Assembly (NCBI RefSeq): GCF_032062135.1 | Contig: NC_092861.1 | Location: forward strand, 1,686,533 to 1,750,532 | Direction: 5' to 3' | Source of the DNA: Pyxicephalus adspersus | Lineage: Eukaryota; Chordata; Amphibia; Anura; Pyxicephalidae | Length of the DNA stretch: 64,000 nt | Position numbers and translations under genes: made by a program | The notes under the pieces: model-generated | Databases searched by the model: none | Told to the model about the DNA's origin: nothing | Seen by the model: the letters and a program-made list of their open reading frames with translations, nothing else | In this document: piece after piece, positions 1 through 11,549 of the stretch | Layout: the number at the start of each line of letters is the position of its first letter | Position numbering within the stretch: position 1 is the stretch's first letter

Positions 1-46
1 GTCAGAAAGCAACACGTTACAGAAAAGTAATAAAAGAGGAATAGAC

Positions 47-178
47 TGCAGAGATGGAGACATAATCCTGTACAAAGCATTGGTCACACCACATCTGGAA
101 TATGCCGTCCAGGTTTGGGCACCAGTTCACAAAAAGAACATTGTGGGATTGGAGAGAGTGCAGAGAAGGTATAGGGTT
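47..178 (+). mobile_element. CR1/L2-like LINE reverse transcriptase C-terminal fragment
   Basis: One frame from about position 62 reads IILYKALVTPHLEYAVQVWA and then a KKNIVGLERVQRRY-type ending. The pattern LYK-LV-PHLEY-VQVW-P-----L-ERVQRR is typical of the thumb/C-terminal end of vertebrate non-LTR reverse transcriptases. The frame is lost after about 170 and no tail is recognised, so this is a short dead remnant. Confidence 0.75.
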
Positions 179-1201
179 TTATATCTGGGATATGTTTATT
201 TCTCCAGTGGTTGAACTGATTGGACTTAAGTCTTTTTTTCAATCTATAACTATTATATAGAACAGTACTGACCTCATATTATAGGGATCCGATCATTACT
301 GCAGCGACGCATTCCCTGCGCTGTGACCACCAATCACAGGGCTGGATTATCGGACAGATGAGTGATCGACCATCTGCTCGTCCTGAACTTCAACACAACA
401 AAGAAAATCAGACTTCACTCAAACCTAAATATTTTATGGCAAATAAAAACACAAAATATACAAAGTAACTGCACAAAACGTCAGAGATGAAACATATTGG
501 ACAGAGAAGAAAAGAGATTCACCGCTCTGCTGATGGGTGAAAGTGTGGGAGGGGGAAAATACACATTGCACTGAATAGGAGGTTCAGGGTTGGGAAATGA
601 AAGACTGAAACATGGGAATTAAAGATTGTAAGGGAATTCCACCGTCTAGGTCTCCTTTTTTAAGTTGCTTCCAGTTTTATTCTCCAGTCATAAAAGATGG
701 AAATGTTAATATCATAATCAATCCAATCCAGATTTTCCTTCCTAGATATTCATAGTTCTATATAAAGTATTCATATGGAAAATTTCTTTAATTATAGGCT
801 GGCAAACAAGCAAACTTTTTTTTTTCATACTGTGCTTGCATCTGACAGGTACAGTATTAAACAGTGACATTGCCAACGTCAAACTGCATTTTCCTTTTAA
901 ATGGCTTTCAGGAACATATTTTAATCTTTTTATGGATCTTCCAGGACCAAATCTTTCACTGGACACTTTATACCTGACAGTGATCACCAAAAATCAGTGC
1001 CATTGATTGGGGTATTGCTGAAGGGGATCCACCTTGGCTCTACGCTCTACCCAGATACCTGGATTTCTCCCCAAGGCTGACTAGCTGCATACAGAAACAG
1101 AGCACCCTGCCGCCTCCCCGGGTTTGCCTTTACCCATAATGTACCCTGCCGCCTTCCCTGGGGCCACCTCTTTCCCATAATGCACCATGCTGCCTACGTA
1201 C
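179..1201. other. Unassigned sequence left of DNAJC27
   Basis: I see no supported coding exon here. The last coding exon of DNAJC27 (the end of the J domain) should lie to the left of 1202 on the minus strand. I searched this stretch by eye for it and did not find it, so it probably lies outside the window. Confidence 0.5.
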
Positions 1202-1262
1202 CCCGCACTTGTCCGGGTGAAGAAGGACGGCCAGCTTGCGATACGCTTTGTTCACTTCATCC
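1202..1262 (-). CDS. DNAJC27: DNAJC27 exon with HPD motif
   Basis: This 61-nt exon reads DEVNKAYRKLAVLLHPDKCG. HPD is the Hsp70-stimulating tripeptide of J domains. The acceptor is atcctttgcag and the donor gtacgt. The following final exon is not in the visible sequence. Confidence 0.93.
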
Positions 1263-4002
1263 CTGCAAAGGATAATAATAGACCTGTCAGTGTTTGCAGA
1301 ATACAAGAAATGGGGGGAGGAGAGCAATGGCAAGGCCAGTTATATTCCCCGGAGGGTTTACACCCAATTCTCTGCATTCCCCGACTTATATACAGAGGGT
1401 GTCTGGCTATCTAGATATGGACAGGTTCTCTTTAATAATCATGTTACCTGCTGGCGCCGGGCTTCACCCCCAGCATGTCCCAGCTGTCTTTGCTGTTCCG
1501 GATGCGGCGTATGGAATCTGCCTGTTCTTTAGTAAATCCGATGTTAATGGAGGACATGGGCCGCTTTCCCCCGTTGTCACACAAATCCACAATGGCAGAG
1601 TAGAAGGCCTTGAGGAGGGAAGACAAAGCGTGATTGGCTGTTATCAGCAGACTAAGACATGTAGATGCAGAAGAAATCTTTTCTAGGTTTTTCATTATAC
1701 CCTGCAAATTATAATGGAGTTTTGCAGAGGGCCTGATTGGCCCAAAGATGCTCCCCCAATGTGACAGCAAGAAAGATTCTTATTTATAAATTGTTCCCCC
1801 GTCAATTCGCTAATAAACTTTAATTTCCTAATGTGCACTTTGATAATTGGCCACTAGGTGGCAGAAGGAGTCATTGTTATAATTGTAGAGCCCCCTGACT
1901 TCCTGTCCCTATGATGCCCACACAGAATATTTGGGGATGTGTTTGTCACGGCCACAGTGATCATGTGACCCAGAAATGGGTTGATGATTTCAGCATAGGA
2001 CAGGTACACAATCATCCCCCAGATATGGAATCTCTCATTTCGGCCCCGTACCTGGAACATCTCATTGATGCCCTCCCCGCTCTGTGCAGAGGTCTCGAAG
2101 TACAGGAAGCCTCGGCTCTCGGCCCACAGCCGCCCCTCGCTCTCATCCACGCAGCGGTGCTTTGCACAGTCGATCTGAAGAAGAAGAATGGTTGACATAA
2201 GAGGCGGTGCTTATAAAATGACCCCGGGGCCCCTTAATTGACATTCAGTTCTTTGTGGATTGGCTAAGTGACGTGTAGTGAAACCATCTCACACTAGTCC
2301 CGGACCTCGGTTTCTGACCCCTGGGGGTATTAGACAAGGGCAGCTAGGGTCCATGCAGAGGTTCCTGCCATTGTGGCTGATTGGACCCCCATTGGATGAT
2401 GGCTGCATAGTCCTGGGGCCCAAGCCACTTGGTAGGACCATTGGCATGACTATATTGGAGGCATTTATAAAGGTTGTATTCTGGCCCCCACTATAGGGAG
2501 GGGATTTGTTACCCATTGTGCCCCCAAGAAGTGGTTTTGGTAGGGGTACCAGATAATTATTTCAAGGGTTCCTCAGTAAGAAGAACATATGGAGAACTCC
2601 TGACCGTAACATCTACCTATAGGTTAACTCTGGTGAGGGGTCCCGGTAATCCTCCATCATACAAAGACATTGTAGACCATTGTGTCTTGTGGTCACAGTT
2701 TGGTGAAGACCCTTTTCTGTTCCCCCATGACTGTGCTCCGGGGTACAAAGCCCCAACCATAAAGATATGGGGTCAGCAGGAGGACTGTAGGTGTCCTGAA
2801 CAGAGCCCTGACCTCCACCCTACTGAACACCTTTAAGTTGAATTGGAATGGTGAGCCAGATCTTCTTCTCAGTCAGTACCTGACCTCACCAATAGGGGGC
2901 AAACTCCAACAGACACCTTCCAAAATCTTGTGGAACGTCAAGAATACCTGGAGATGGGTGTGGTCGATGGGCGTGGTCAATGGTCCGGTTGATGGGCATC
3001 GATGATGGTTGGGTTGAGGAGATCGGTCAAAGGTTGGGTTCATGCTTAGATTGATGAGCATGGTCTTTGTTCAGGTTGATGGGCGTGGTCATTGTTCAGG
3101 TTGATGGGTGTGGTCATTGTTCAGGTTGATGGGCGTGGTCATTGGTCGGATTGAGATCGTCAAAGGTTGGGTTAATGCTCAAGTTGATGGGTGTGGTCAT
3201 TGGTCGGGTTGATGGGATTGGTAAAAGGTTGGGTTAATGCTCAAGTTGATGGGCGTGGTCATTGGTCGGGTTGAGATCGTCAAAGGTTGGGTTAATGCTT
3301 AGGTTGATGGGCGTGGTCATTGTTCAGGTTGATGAGCATGGTCATTGGTCGGATTGATCAAAGGTTGGGTTGATGCTCAGGTTGATGATGAACGTTAATG
3401 ACCAGGCATGATAGATGATCACCTGACCTCACAAATTGGGGCAAATTCCTGCACACAGCCTCCAAAGTCTTGTAGAAAGTCTTGCCAGGAGAGTGGAGGC
3501 TGGTATGACCACAAGGTGGGCCAACTCCATATTGGTGGCTGTGGTTTTGGATGGGGACAGCCCCCAAGCTCCTATAGGTGTGCTGGTCAGGTGTCCCCCA
3601 GTTTTTGGCCATAATGCCGGTTCGCTCACCTTATTGGCACAGACCGCGAAGACGATGTTCTCTATGTTCCCCTGAGGGCCGAGCTCCTGCTTCATCTCTG
3701 TTAGCCAGGCGTCCAGACTATCGAAGGATTCCTTCAGGCCCACATCGTACACCAGGATCACCCCCTGCGTGTCCTTATAGAACTCATTACGTACCTGGGA
3801 AGAAGGAGGAGGACATTAGAACCTGAAGAACACCTCGCTATATAAAGGGGGTGAGGTCCGGGGTCAGCTATGTAATCCTCCATATTGGGGGGATACCTAG
3901 ATATATGCCAGGATTACAGAACACAGACATACCTCATAGAAAAAGGGGTGCCCCGCCATGTCAAATATATTCACTTTGATTTCCCGATCTCTAATTTGTA
4001 CT
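1202..4002 (-). CDS. DNAJC27: DNAJC27 (RBJ), Rab-like GTPase with DnaJ domain, five internal exons, partial
   Basis: Five exons in transcription order (4002-3933, 3794-3630, 2174-2052, 1608-1448, 1262-1202) join in frame to about 193 residues that track vertebrate DNAJC27 throughout. The protein is a small Rab-like GTPase followed by a partial C-terminal J domain; the family is linked to nuclear MEK/ERK signalling. Visible motifs are the switch II/G3 DMAGHPFF, G4 NKID split across an exon junction, G5 ETSAQSG, and the J-domain HPDK at the last visible exon. The exon(s) with the start codon and the P-loop GKSC are not seen upstream to 16916, and the last exon lies left of the window or in unseen sequence. 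All visible exons are open with GT-AG sites, so the gene looks functional but is only partly present. The introns hold Tc1 relics and two minisatellites. Confidence 0.93.
1448..1608 (-). CDS. DNAJC27: DNAJC27 exon linking GTPase and J domain
   Basis: This 161-nt exon encodes AFYSAIVDLCDNGGKRP, then FTKEQADSIRRIRNSKDSWD and MLGVKPGAS, the start of the J domain. The acceptor is cctcaag and the donor gtaaca. It ends in phase 2 and joins correctly to the next exon to make an Arg codon. Confidence 0.93.
2052..2174 (-). CDS. DNAJC27: DNAJC27 exon with G4 end and G5
   Basis: This 123-nt, 41-codon exon starts IDCAKHRCVDESEGRLWAES and ends GEGINEMFQ. Its first two residues complete NKID (guanine specificity). 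FETSAQSG is the G5 SA loop. The acceptor is cttcttcttcag and the donor gtacgg. Confidence 0.94.
2540..2944 (+). mobile_element. Decayed Tc1/mariner transposase relic, left part
   Basis: A broken frame reads HDCAPGYKAPTIKIW and then EQSPDLHPTEHL, followed by a stop where family members read a Trp and a DELEWR-like segment. This is the second catalytic Asp region and the third acidic residue (E of PTEHL) of Tc1 transposases. It continues as VPDLTN...TFQNLVER up to the minisatellite. Many stops are present, so it is a pseudogene in a DNAJC27 intron. Confidence 0.7.
2945..3400. repeat. Minisatellite, about 25-bp core plus longer variants
   Basis: The unit is close to ggttgatgggcgtggtcatt plus five bases, repeated many times. 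It alternates with longer units containing a caaaggttgggttaatgctc spacer, giving a higher-order pattern. It interrupts a Tc1 relic in a DNAJC27 intron. Confidence 0.9.
3410..3613 (+). mobile_element. Decayed Tc1-like relic, right part and end
   Basis: Frames read PDLTNWGKF, then VESLARRVEAG and GGPTPY-like text, and end in ggtgtcccccagtttttggc, which resembles the usual Tc1 inverted-repeat end (ggtgtcc...acttttggcc). The PDLTN segment also occurs at 2881-2940, so it is present on both sides of the minisatellite. Confidence 0.65.
3630..3794 (-). CDS. DNAJC27: DNAJC27 exon, central GTPase core
   Basis: This 165-nt, 55-codon exon in phase 0 starts VRNEFYKDTQGVILVYDVG and ends VCANK, the first half of the G4 motif. 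The acceptor is cttcttcccag and the donor gtgagc. Confidence 0.94.
3933..4002 (-). CDS. DNAJC27: DNAJC27 exon with G3/switch II
   Basis: This 70-nt exon supplies one base to finish a Lys codon and then 23 codons, VQIRDREIKVNIFDMAGHPF followed by FYE. DMAG is the DxxG G3 motif. The acceptor is ctcttccag and the donor is gtatgt, ending in phase 0. A minisatellite begins about 25 bp upstream of the acceptor. Confidence 0.93.
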
Positions 4003-4026
4003 CTGGAAGAGAGAAAATCAGATGAG

Positions 4027-4147
4027 GGAGGCTGGGGGGTAGATTTAATAAAGGGGAGGCTGGGGGCAGATTTAATAAAGGGGAGGCTGGGGGCAGATTT
4101 AATAAAGGGGAGGCTGGGGGCAGATTTAATAAAGGGGAGGCAGATTT
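4027..4147. repeat. 27-bp minisatellite next to a DNAJC27 splice acceptor
   Basis: About four and a half copies of aggctgggggcagatttaat plus aaagggg. On the transcribed (minus) strand each unit reads as a T-rich stretch followed by ctgcccccag. A diverged array of the same unit occurs at 31155-31320. Confidence 0.92.
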
Positions 4148-5199
4148 CCTGTTGATCTGGCACTTTAAGCAGAGCCGGTCAGATATGAGTAATGTAAACA
4201 CGGCTGCATTCCTAACAGTCATAACATATACGGTAAGATGTATGGTCTTTGTACCCCTCCCCTACACAGAGAGCTCCACAGAGACACAAAACCTCCACAT
4301 GTAACAGGCGGGTGCAATGTTTTGGTGGTGGCTCATTGATCCCCAAATTTAGAGGGGAATTAAAGTGCTGCTTCCCTTTTTTGCCCAGGATGGAAATTTC
4401 CATATTTTGCATTTCCATCCATAGGGTGACTACAATGCCTTTTGGAGCCCTAGCATTGCCACCCTCAGGGCTAATCCACATGGACAGTTGGGAAGCAAGA
4501 TCCCACGTGGCATCCAGCAGTTGTCACGTTGCCACCCGGTCAGTTGCATCAACAAAGTGGTAATGGTGCTGCCCCTATTCATTCTTTCTGGGGCTGCAGC
4601 TGGGAGAAGCCCGAATGTCACCCGAAAGGCAGCGGGTCCCTGGTATGAAGAAGCAGTACCCACACTGCAACCTCATGGCAATTGTGAACATAGCCTAGGT
4701 TATGGAGGTTTCATTGGGGCCAATCACCTAACACCCCAACCAACTGCCTATCAAATCGTTTCCTGAAAGATCATTTATCTTGAGCACGTGTGGCAGTGTT
4801 AGCCAATCAGCAGCTGGCAGAGAAAGCTGCGGTACCATTCATGTGAATTTAGCCCTAATTGCATGTTCCTGCCTAAGAATGCATCCTGTTCCTGCACCAC
4901 TTCCTGTCCTGCATCCCAAGCCACTCCCAATACTTCTTTATGGGATTTGATTGACAGATGGGCACGCATGCGCTCAATCTAAAAAGAACATGGCAATATG
5001 GGACAGGTGGTGCAGCCATTTGAAGCAATGCAACCGTCATTGATGTGCCCAAAGTTCAGGGAAGTGCAGTGAGGATTCTAATATTTCATGCTTCCACTTG
5101 GCATTGGACTCAGGCCGTGCCCTGGGCTTACACAGAATCGAAAAACATCACATGTCCTTTAAATTCCAAAAAATAAATCATCCAATCAGATTCCTGAAC

Positions 5200-5590
5200 C
5201 TGATGATGATACAGAGTAAGGCGAAAAAAAGTCATAAAACGCGTGACTCAATTTGTTCTGATGGGGAAAAAATTCCTTCCTGGTCCCTGAGGGCAATTGG
5301 ACACTCCCCGGACTAACAATCTGCAGCATTATTTCCTATAAATAATAATAGCCGGTTGGCTGGAATTACAGAAGTGCTTGTGGAAGTCCAATTCACAATT
5401 CTACACCACTTTCTAGGATGTGGAGCAGATGCGTGAGAACCCCAGACCCTTCACAGCCAACAGGGCCACTATAGGGGCCCCAAGTCAATTCTGCATAGGG
5501 GATCCTGTTGGCTACATCCGCCTTTGATGTGGAGGGTAAACCTCTTTTCCTTTCGCACAGGTGCAAAGAGTGCCCCCTAGTGTTATCCAA
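5200..5590 (+). repeat. Dispersed repeat, copy A
   Basis: Contains ggggaaaaaattccttcctg and, near its end, aaacctcttttcctttcgca followed by a tgcaaagagtgccccctagt segment. The same blocks in the same order occur at 42600-43090. The class is not recognised; the 3' block resembles non-LTR element tails. Confidence 0.6.
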
Positions 5591-7129
5591 AGACATTAAA
5601 AAGAATGGATAACCTTAATCTCCCAAATTGGTCACACATATTAAGAAATATAATAAAATTGTTGTTCGAGTTCCGACTCTGATACCCAATGTAAGAGACT
5701 GGGACAGTGAACAGAAAAGGGTGGCCATGGTTGGAGGGGCTATCCAAAATGTTGCAAATGGGGGCCCACCTTCTGCATAAATCTAAGATTAAAGTGAACC
5801 TGTCACACACATAGGCAAATCATCAGATTTAGATATATAGCAAGATGCAGCTCCATGTCAATCTTAATATTTGCTATAACAATGGAGCTTTCACTCCTCC
5901 CTCCCATCCTCTGAGGTTCCCTATTTGTCAATAAAATTTGCCAGCGTCAGGATCTACATTGCAATTACTTTTGAAAAGGAAAGTGATTCATTGATAATTT
6001 GCAATTGAATTTCTATGATTATTATCCATGACAGCCTGGGCTCATGGCAAATGTTTGAATGATGTTGGCTGTCACTCATCCTAAAGAAGAGCACCATCTA
6101 GTGGCGAAGAGGTGTCAATGTTAAAAGTGGACATTATAAAGAAGCAACATTACATTATACATTATAAAGAAGCAACACAGGAGTAAACCATGAAAGTTTT
6201 AATTTTTGCACTGCTCGAGATATGTACATTGACGTGTGAATCTTCAAAGGAAAGCCTTACCATATCCTTATCACATAATAACTGCCTGTGTGTTTTCTGG
6301 GATTGGCAGCGATCGTTCAGTATTGAGTTCCAATGTAACGATGAGATGGAGACGACGCTCTGCCCTGTAAACTCGTCATCCATGGAGTCAAAGTTCACCT
6401 AATAACCGCGGTCAGCTAAAGAAAAGCCATTATGGTGTTATCAGTTTGGCAGATTCACCGTCTGCTGGACATCTGTTGGTTCCCGCAATCAGCTGCCTCT
6501 GTTTTTGGTTCATATTGATTACCTTCCTGACGTCTGACTAACAGAACATCTGACCGAGGTTCTCGCTGTTCCCCCCCTCGTTTGGATCGTCTTTGAAGAA
6601 TTGCAGGGAGCACAACGTGCACATTCACCCATGAAAATGACGTGTAGTTATCTCAACAACGTCTGGAGGCTCGGTGATACATAATGCAGTGAATATTACA
6701 TACTCTGGCATTGGATGTTTATACATTTTTAATGGAGGCCAGAGGAGCTCCATCATCAAAGTCCAAATGGCTACACCATTGGCACCTTTGGTCAAAAATC
6801 GTCAAGGTTTACCATTGCCCCAGAGAGTAGCCATGCAGTAAGTTCCTGATCTGGAAGGAAACATTACTTTTATTCCAAATACAACCAACCCCCATTCCAG
6901 CTTGGTTCCTTTAAAGGTCAACTTTTATTGTGGGCTTCCAAACCCGAAACAGCTATGTGGTGAAGGTTCCTTTCTGTTCTACCATGACTGAGCGCCTTTA
7001 CCATACTAGGTTGGATGAGGTTTGTTTGGTGGAACTTTATATCCAAGCCAATTATATCCCTGAGGAATTCTAAGCATGTACGCCCAATCCTCAGCATTTT
7101 CCACAATATATAACATTACATGGTATGGC

Positions 7130-7560
7130 TAAGAGTTGGTGGACATCCAACCATAACACCAATTGAATGGTCCTGATAATCCTCCATCATACAAAGACAT
7201 TGTAGACAGTTGTGCTCTTCCAGCCCTGCCAGGTTGGTAAAGACATATACTGTTCCACCATGACGGTGCCCCGGGGTACAATGCAAGCACCATAAGGACA
7301 TGCTGGGTCTAGTTTGGTGAGGAGGAACTCGAGTGTCCTGAGCTCAACCCTACTTGACCACCATTAGGATGAATTGGTATGGTGAGAGGTCGTATTTTTT
7401 CAACATCTCCAACCAACCTCATCCATAAATTGACCTCACAAAATGTCGTGGTAGCTTCAGGGGCAAGTCTGTTTTAGTGACCGTGGTTTTGGAATGGGTT
7501 GTTTGACAAGATCATAAAGATGTGATGGTCATATAACATACAAAAAGCAATAGGTGACCT
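7130..7560 (+). mobile_element. Decayed Tc1-like relic, second copy
   Basis: Diverged copy of the 2540-2944 relic. Both share catcatacaaagacattgta and a ccatgac.gtgc.ccggggtacaa block, and both continue to a gaattgg(a/t)atggtgag block. It is too broken to translate. Confidence 0.65.
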
Positions 7561-8224
7561 CTTTTCAGTGCTCAGGCCTTAACATTTTACCCATTTACAA
7601 GGATGATGTTACTAACCCTGTGCAACCTCCAACCCCATTGTTGGAGATTTCTTACTGAAAAAAGTGATTACCTTCATATATTGTGGTGATGACCACCATG
7701 ATGGTTTTAGTTCCTATCTGGTAAAAGCTCTTTACAACATCACCTACTCTGTAGGTGGTCTTCTTGTTAATGACACTCAGGCCCTACCTAGAACTAGGGG
7801 ATGTTTATTATTGCCTTTTGGTGGGCAGGGTAGTGATTTTGCAATATTGGAAGTCCACCTATCCACCCTACCAACAGGAATTGCCCACATTTTGAATGAC
7901 ACAATGCAAATAAAAACCCAGACACCATGCTATGAGAACAGCACAAACATACGCAACCTGATCTGCTGCAAAGTCCATCATGGTTAAAAATCCAGCACAA
8001 TAAAAGCATACATGAATTTTCTCCAATCAATTCCCAAACCAACAATGATCCCAACCAAGGTCTCATGAAAAGTTTTACCTCTAGGAGTCTGAACCTAAAC
8101 TTAATATCCACATATGTCTACATAACCTGATATTGACTTGCACAATCTTTTTTTCTTTCCCCATAAGTATTGCCTTCCACCCCCATTCTCTACCCCCTTT
8201 CCCCCATTCCTGAGTATAAAACCA

Positions 8225-8290
8225 GCCCCATAAAAACATTATGGGACCAGTTTAGTGTGGAGGAACCCGAGTGTCCTGCACGGAGCCCTC
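8225..8290 (+). mobile_element. Tc1-like relic, short third fragment
   Basis: Matches the middle of the 7130-7560 relic (cataaggacatgctgggtctagtttggtgaggaggaactcgagtgtcctg, here diverged). It ends about 170 bp from the ADCY3 exon at 8457. Confidence 0.5.
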
Positions 8291-8456
8291 TGTTCCTCCT
8301 TCTTTTTGACTGTAAGTTTTTGTTTCTGCATTTGTCTTAGCAAACTTATAATACATACAATAAAGAAGGACCAGAAATCTGTTCTTCCCGTTCTCACATT
8401 CACAAGACCAGAAACAATACATAGGTGTTGATATGAATGTATAAAGTTCCTCTTAC

Positions 8457-8606
8457 CTGCTGTTGGCTTTGTTCTTCTAGATTGAGTTTGACCTCCAAAG
8501 ACTGGCGTGCTTCCAAAAAGGCTTTGCGGTGCTTGCGATCCGCCATGTAGTAGGACATGATGCCGACGGTGATTGTGCACAGGTAGATGGCTATATTAGA
8601 CAGGAC
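8457..8606 (-). CDS. ADCY3: ADCY3 exon after transmembrane domain 1, isolated and on the opposite strand
   Basis: This exon is exactly 150 nt (50 codons, phase 0 on both sides). It begins [20 protein letters not shown] and contains [20 protein letters not shown] and LEEQSQQQ. That is the end of the sixth membrane helix and the start of the cytoplasmic linker before the C1 catalytic domain, almost identical to vertebrate ADCY3. The acceptor is a long pyrimidine run ending cccccaag and the donor is gtaaga. The exon is intact, but neither neighbouring ADCY3 exon was found on this contig and its strand is opposite to the ADCY3 3' half at 26469-37224. It could be part of the real gene in a misassembled contig, a moved exon, or a stray duplicate. 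Confidence 0.9.
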
Positions 8607-8729
8607 CTTGGGGGAAAAAAAGTAGAGGGTTTCCAGATGTGTGCAAGACTAATAAATGTTCAACTTAGGTTCAAAACAAGCACTGTTAAACCTGTGACTG
8701 GAGAGGATCCCTGAAGTCATGGAAAACAT

Positions 8730-10145
8730 TATTGGGGTTGATCACCACCATCATGGATACCTATTGCCACCATCACGGAAGTCCATAACCACTGTCATGG
8801 AGATTCATTAACACCATCACAGAGGTCCATCATGGAGATCTATCACCACCATCACAGAAGTCGATCACCACTAATATGGAGCTCCATTACCACCATCACA
8901 GAGGTCCATTACCAGTACTATGGATATCTATCGCCACCATCACAGAAGTCCATAACCACTGTCATGGAGATTCATTAACACCATCACAGAGGTCCATCAT
9001 GGAGATCTATCACCACCATCACAGAAGTCCATCACCACTAATATGGAGCTCCATTAACACCATCACAGAGGTCCATTACCAGTACTATGGATATCTATCG
9101 CCACCATCACAGAAGTCCATAACCACTGTCATGGAGATTCATTAATACCATCACAGAGGTCCATCACCACCATCACAGAAGTCCATCACCACTAATATGG
9201 AGATCCATTAACACCATCACAGAGGTCCATCACCACCATCACTGAAGTCCATCACCACCATCACTGAAGTCCATCACCACGATTATGGAGAACCATTAAC
9301 ACCATTACAGAGGTCTATCACCATCATCATGGAGGCCTGTCATCCCCCATCACAAAGATCCATCACGCCCATCACAGAAATCTATAAGCACCATCACCGA
9401 GATCTATCACCTCTATCACCAAAGTCTATCACCACCAATATGAAGGTCTATCACCACCATCATGGAGGCCCATCACAGTGATCCTTCAAATAAGTCCATC
9501 ACCACAATCATGAAAGTCCACCATCACCAAGGTTCAACACCACCAATATGGAAGTTTATCACCAACATCATGGAGGTCCATCACCACCATCATGAAGGCC
9601 TATCCCCCCTTTTACAGAGATCTGTAACCCTCATCACAGAGGTCTAGCACCACCATCATGTAGATCCATAAACATATTCACAAAGGTCTATACCCACCAA
9701 TATGAAGGTCTGTCACCACCGAAGGTCCATCACCCCCATCACAAGGATCTACCACCATCACGGAAGTCCATCACCACCATCATGAAGGCCTATCCCTCCT
9801 TTTACAGAGATCTGTAACCCTCATCACAAAGGTCTAGCACCACCGTCATGGAGATCCATAAACATATTCACAAAGGTCTATACCCACTAATATGAAGGTC
9901 TGTCACCACCGAAGGTCCATCACCCCCATCACAAAGATCTACCACCATCACGGAAGTCCATCACTACCATCATGGAGATCCATTACCACATCACAGAGGT
10001 CCATCACCACCAGCATGGAGACCTATCACCCCCCAATCACATAGATCCATCACCACTTCATAGAAATCTATCACCACCATCACAGTGGTCCTTCACCATA
10101 TTTACTAAGGTTTATCACCACCATCAGGCAGGTCTATCATCATAA
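8730..10145. repeat. Long degenerate minisatellite (ccatcaccaccatcacagaggt)
   Basis: About 1.4 kb of a unit near 27-30 bp built from caccatcac, with agaggtccat or ggagatccat linkers. Longer blocks repeat as well (for example 8770-8990 against 8950-9130, and 9600-9760 against 9780-9960), showing block duplication. Confidence 0.92.
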
Positions 10146-11545
10146 TGAAGGTCCATTGCCACTATCGTGTGGGTGCCTCACCACACTGCTGGCTTACACC
10201 AAGACAACACAGAATACACCCAACAAGCAATGCAAATGGCACTGTGGTCAGCTGTGTGGTCATTGGCAGTTTGCAGTTGGAGCACAGAAAGTACAAATTT
10301 CCAGGTTTTGGATATCATCCCCAAACCAGCTGGTGAGCACCCTGGAGATGCAGTGATTGTTTTATTTACATTGTTGTTGTCCTTGGTCAATGGAGATGAC
10401 TAAAGCATGGCATACATGCAGGGATTTGGGAATATCTACACATTCAGATAAATTTACAACAATGCATGCAGAAATATTGCAGCGCAGCACATTGGGGAGC
10501 CAATAACAAAGAACAGCAGCAAAGGACACCAGCGCATGATACATTCACTGCTGCATGCTCATCTTCATATTCATACAAGGACAGATCCTGAAGTATCCAT
10601 CCTGACCAATATTAGCAAGACTTCCATATAGGAAACTGATAAAGGGGTCACAAGTGAATATTGAGCCCCTGCTCATGTTAAAAAAACTCGCCCTAATTCT
10701 CAGAATAATCCCAGGGGTCAGCCCTGCAGATTCTGAACATTTCCCCCTAATCCATACACAGAGATTCTTTTATCTGAAAATCATTCAGCAAGCGATACAT
10801 CAAACAATTACACTACAAATGAAGAGAAGATGAATCCCTCTTAACATTCAGCTAATCCTATTTTTAGGGCTAAGTCGTCTAAAAATAGCAAAATTTATTT
10901 TTTTCCATAAACAATTGAAGAGCCTGCAAACATTCACCAGGACATTGCTTTCACCATTCAGAATTATAGAGGCCACGTGTAGAAATACCCTGCTGATGTT
11001 AAACCCCCAACATTAAGCTGCCCCCTAAGAGTTGTATTGTGAAAGAAAAAGCAGCTTCTCTATGGGACTGTCTCCTGCAGTACATCCTTACTGCCACTAG
11101 ATGTCCTTAGTCTTTGGGGTTGAATACTACCTAGGATCACTCAATGTGGTATACTGAGGACATACAGTGAGTGCAGGGTGTCATAGACTCTGCTTCACTG
11201 AGGACCACCCATTGCTGGAGCTGAACTGCAGAGGACCATGTGACCAGCCTGAAACCTACAGCCCTAGTACAGCATTGCTCAGAGGGGGAGAGGACGTAGT
11301 GCAGTACAAAGCAAACTGTAAAGAGAAACTGTAAAATGATGGAATGGGGGCTGGGCTGTTTTGGGACATAAGGGAATTCTCCTTCTTATAGACTGTACAA
11401 AATGCACATTCTACGGGGGATGGGAATATAGTTTTGGCCTGCAGGTGTCACTCTTGTCATTTCCTTCATTGCAATCACAGCACAGAGATCACCTGGGCCC
11501 CATGTTTGTACAAACACACCTGTCCAGCCATTGTATGGGTTGCAG
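10146..11545. other. Unassigned intergenic or intronic sequence
   Basis: No exon, RNA gene or well-defined repeat is supported. The short reading frames lack splice sites and recognisable similarity. Confidence 0.5.
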
Positions 11546-11549
11546 CATG

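Larger units (their letters stand above)
4148..8456. other. Gene-poor stretch between DNAJC27 and the ADCY3 exon
   Basis: No coding exon is supported here. It holds dispersed repeats listed separately (about 5200-5590, 7130-7560, 8225-8290). I looked on the minus strand for the DNAJC27 P-loop exon and for the ADCY3 exon that should follow the one at 8457-8606, and found neither. Confidence 0.55.

Noticed and set aside
8876..9145. His-rich frame in the caccatcac array
   Set aside because: Minisatellite; no conserved protein features.
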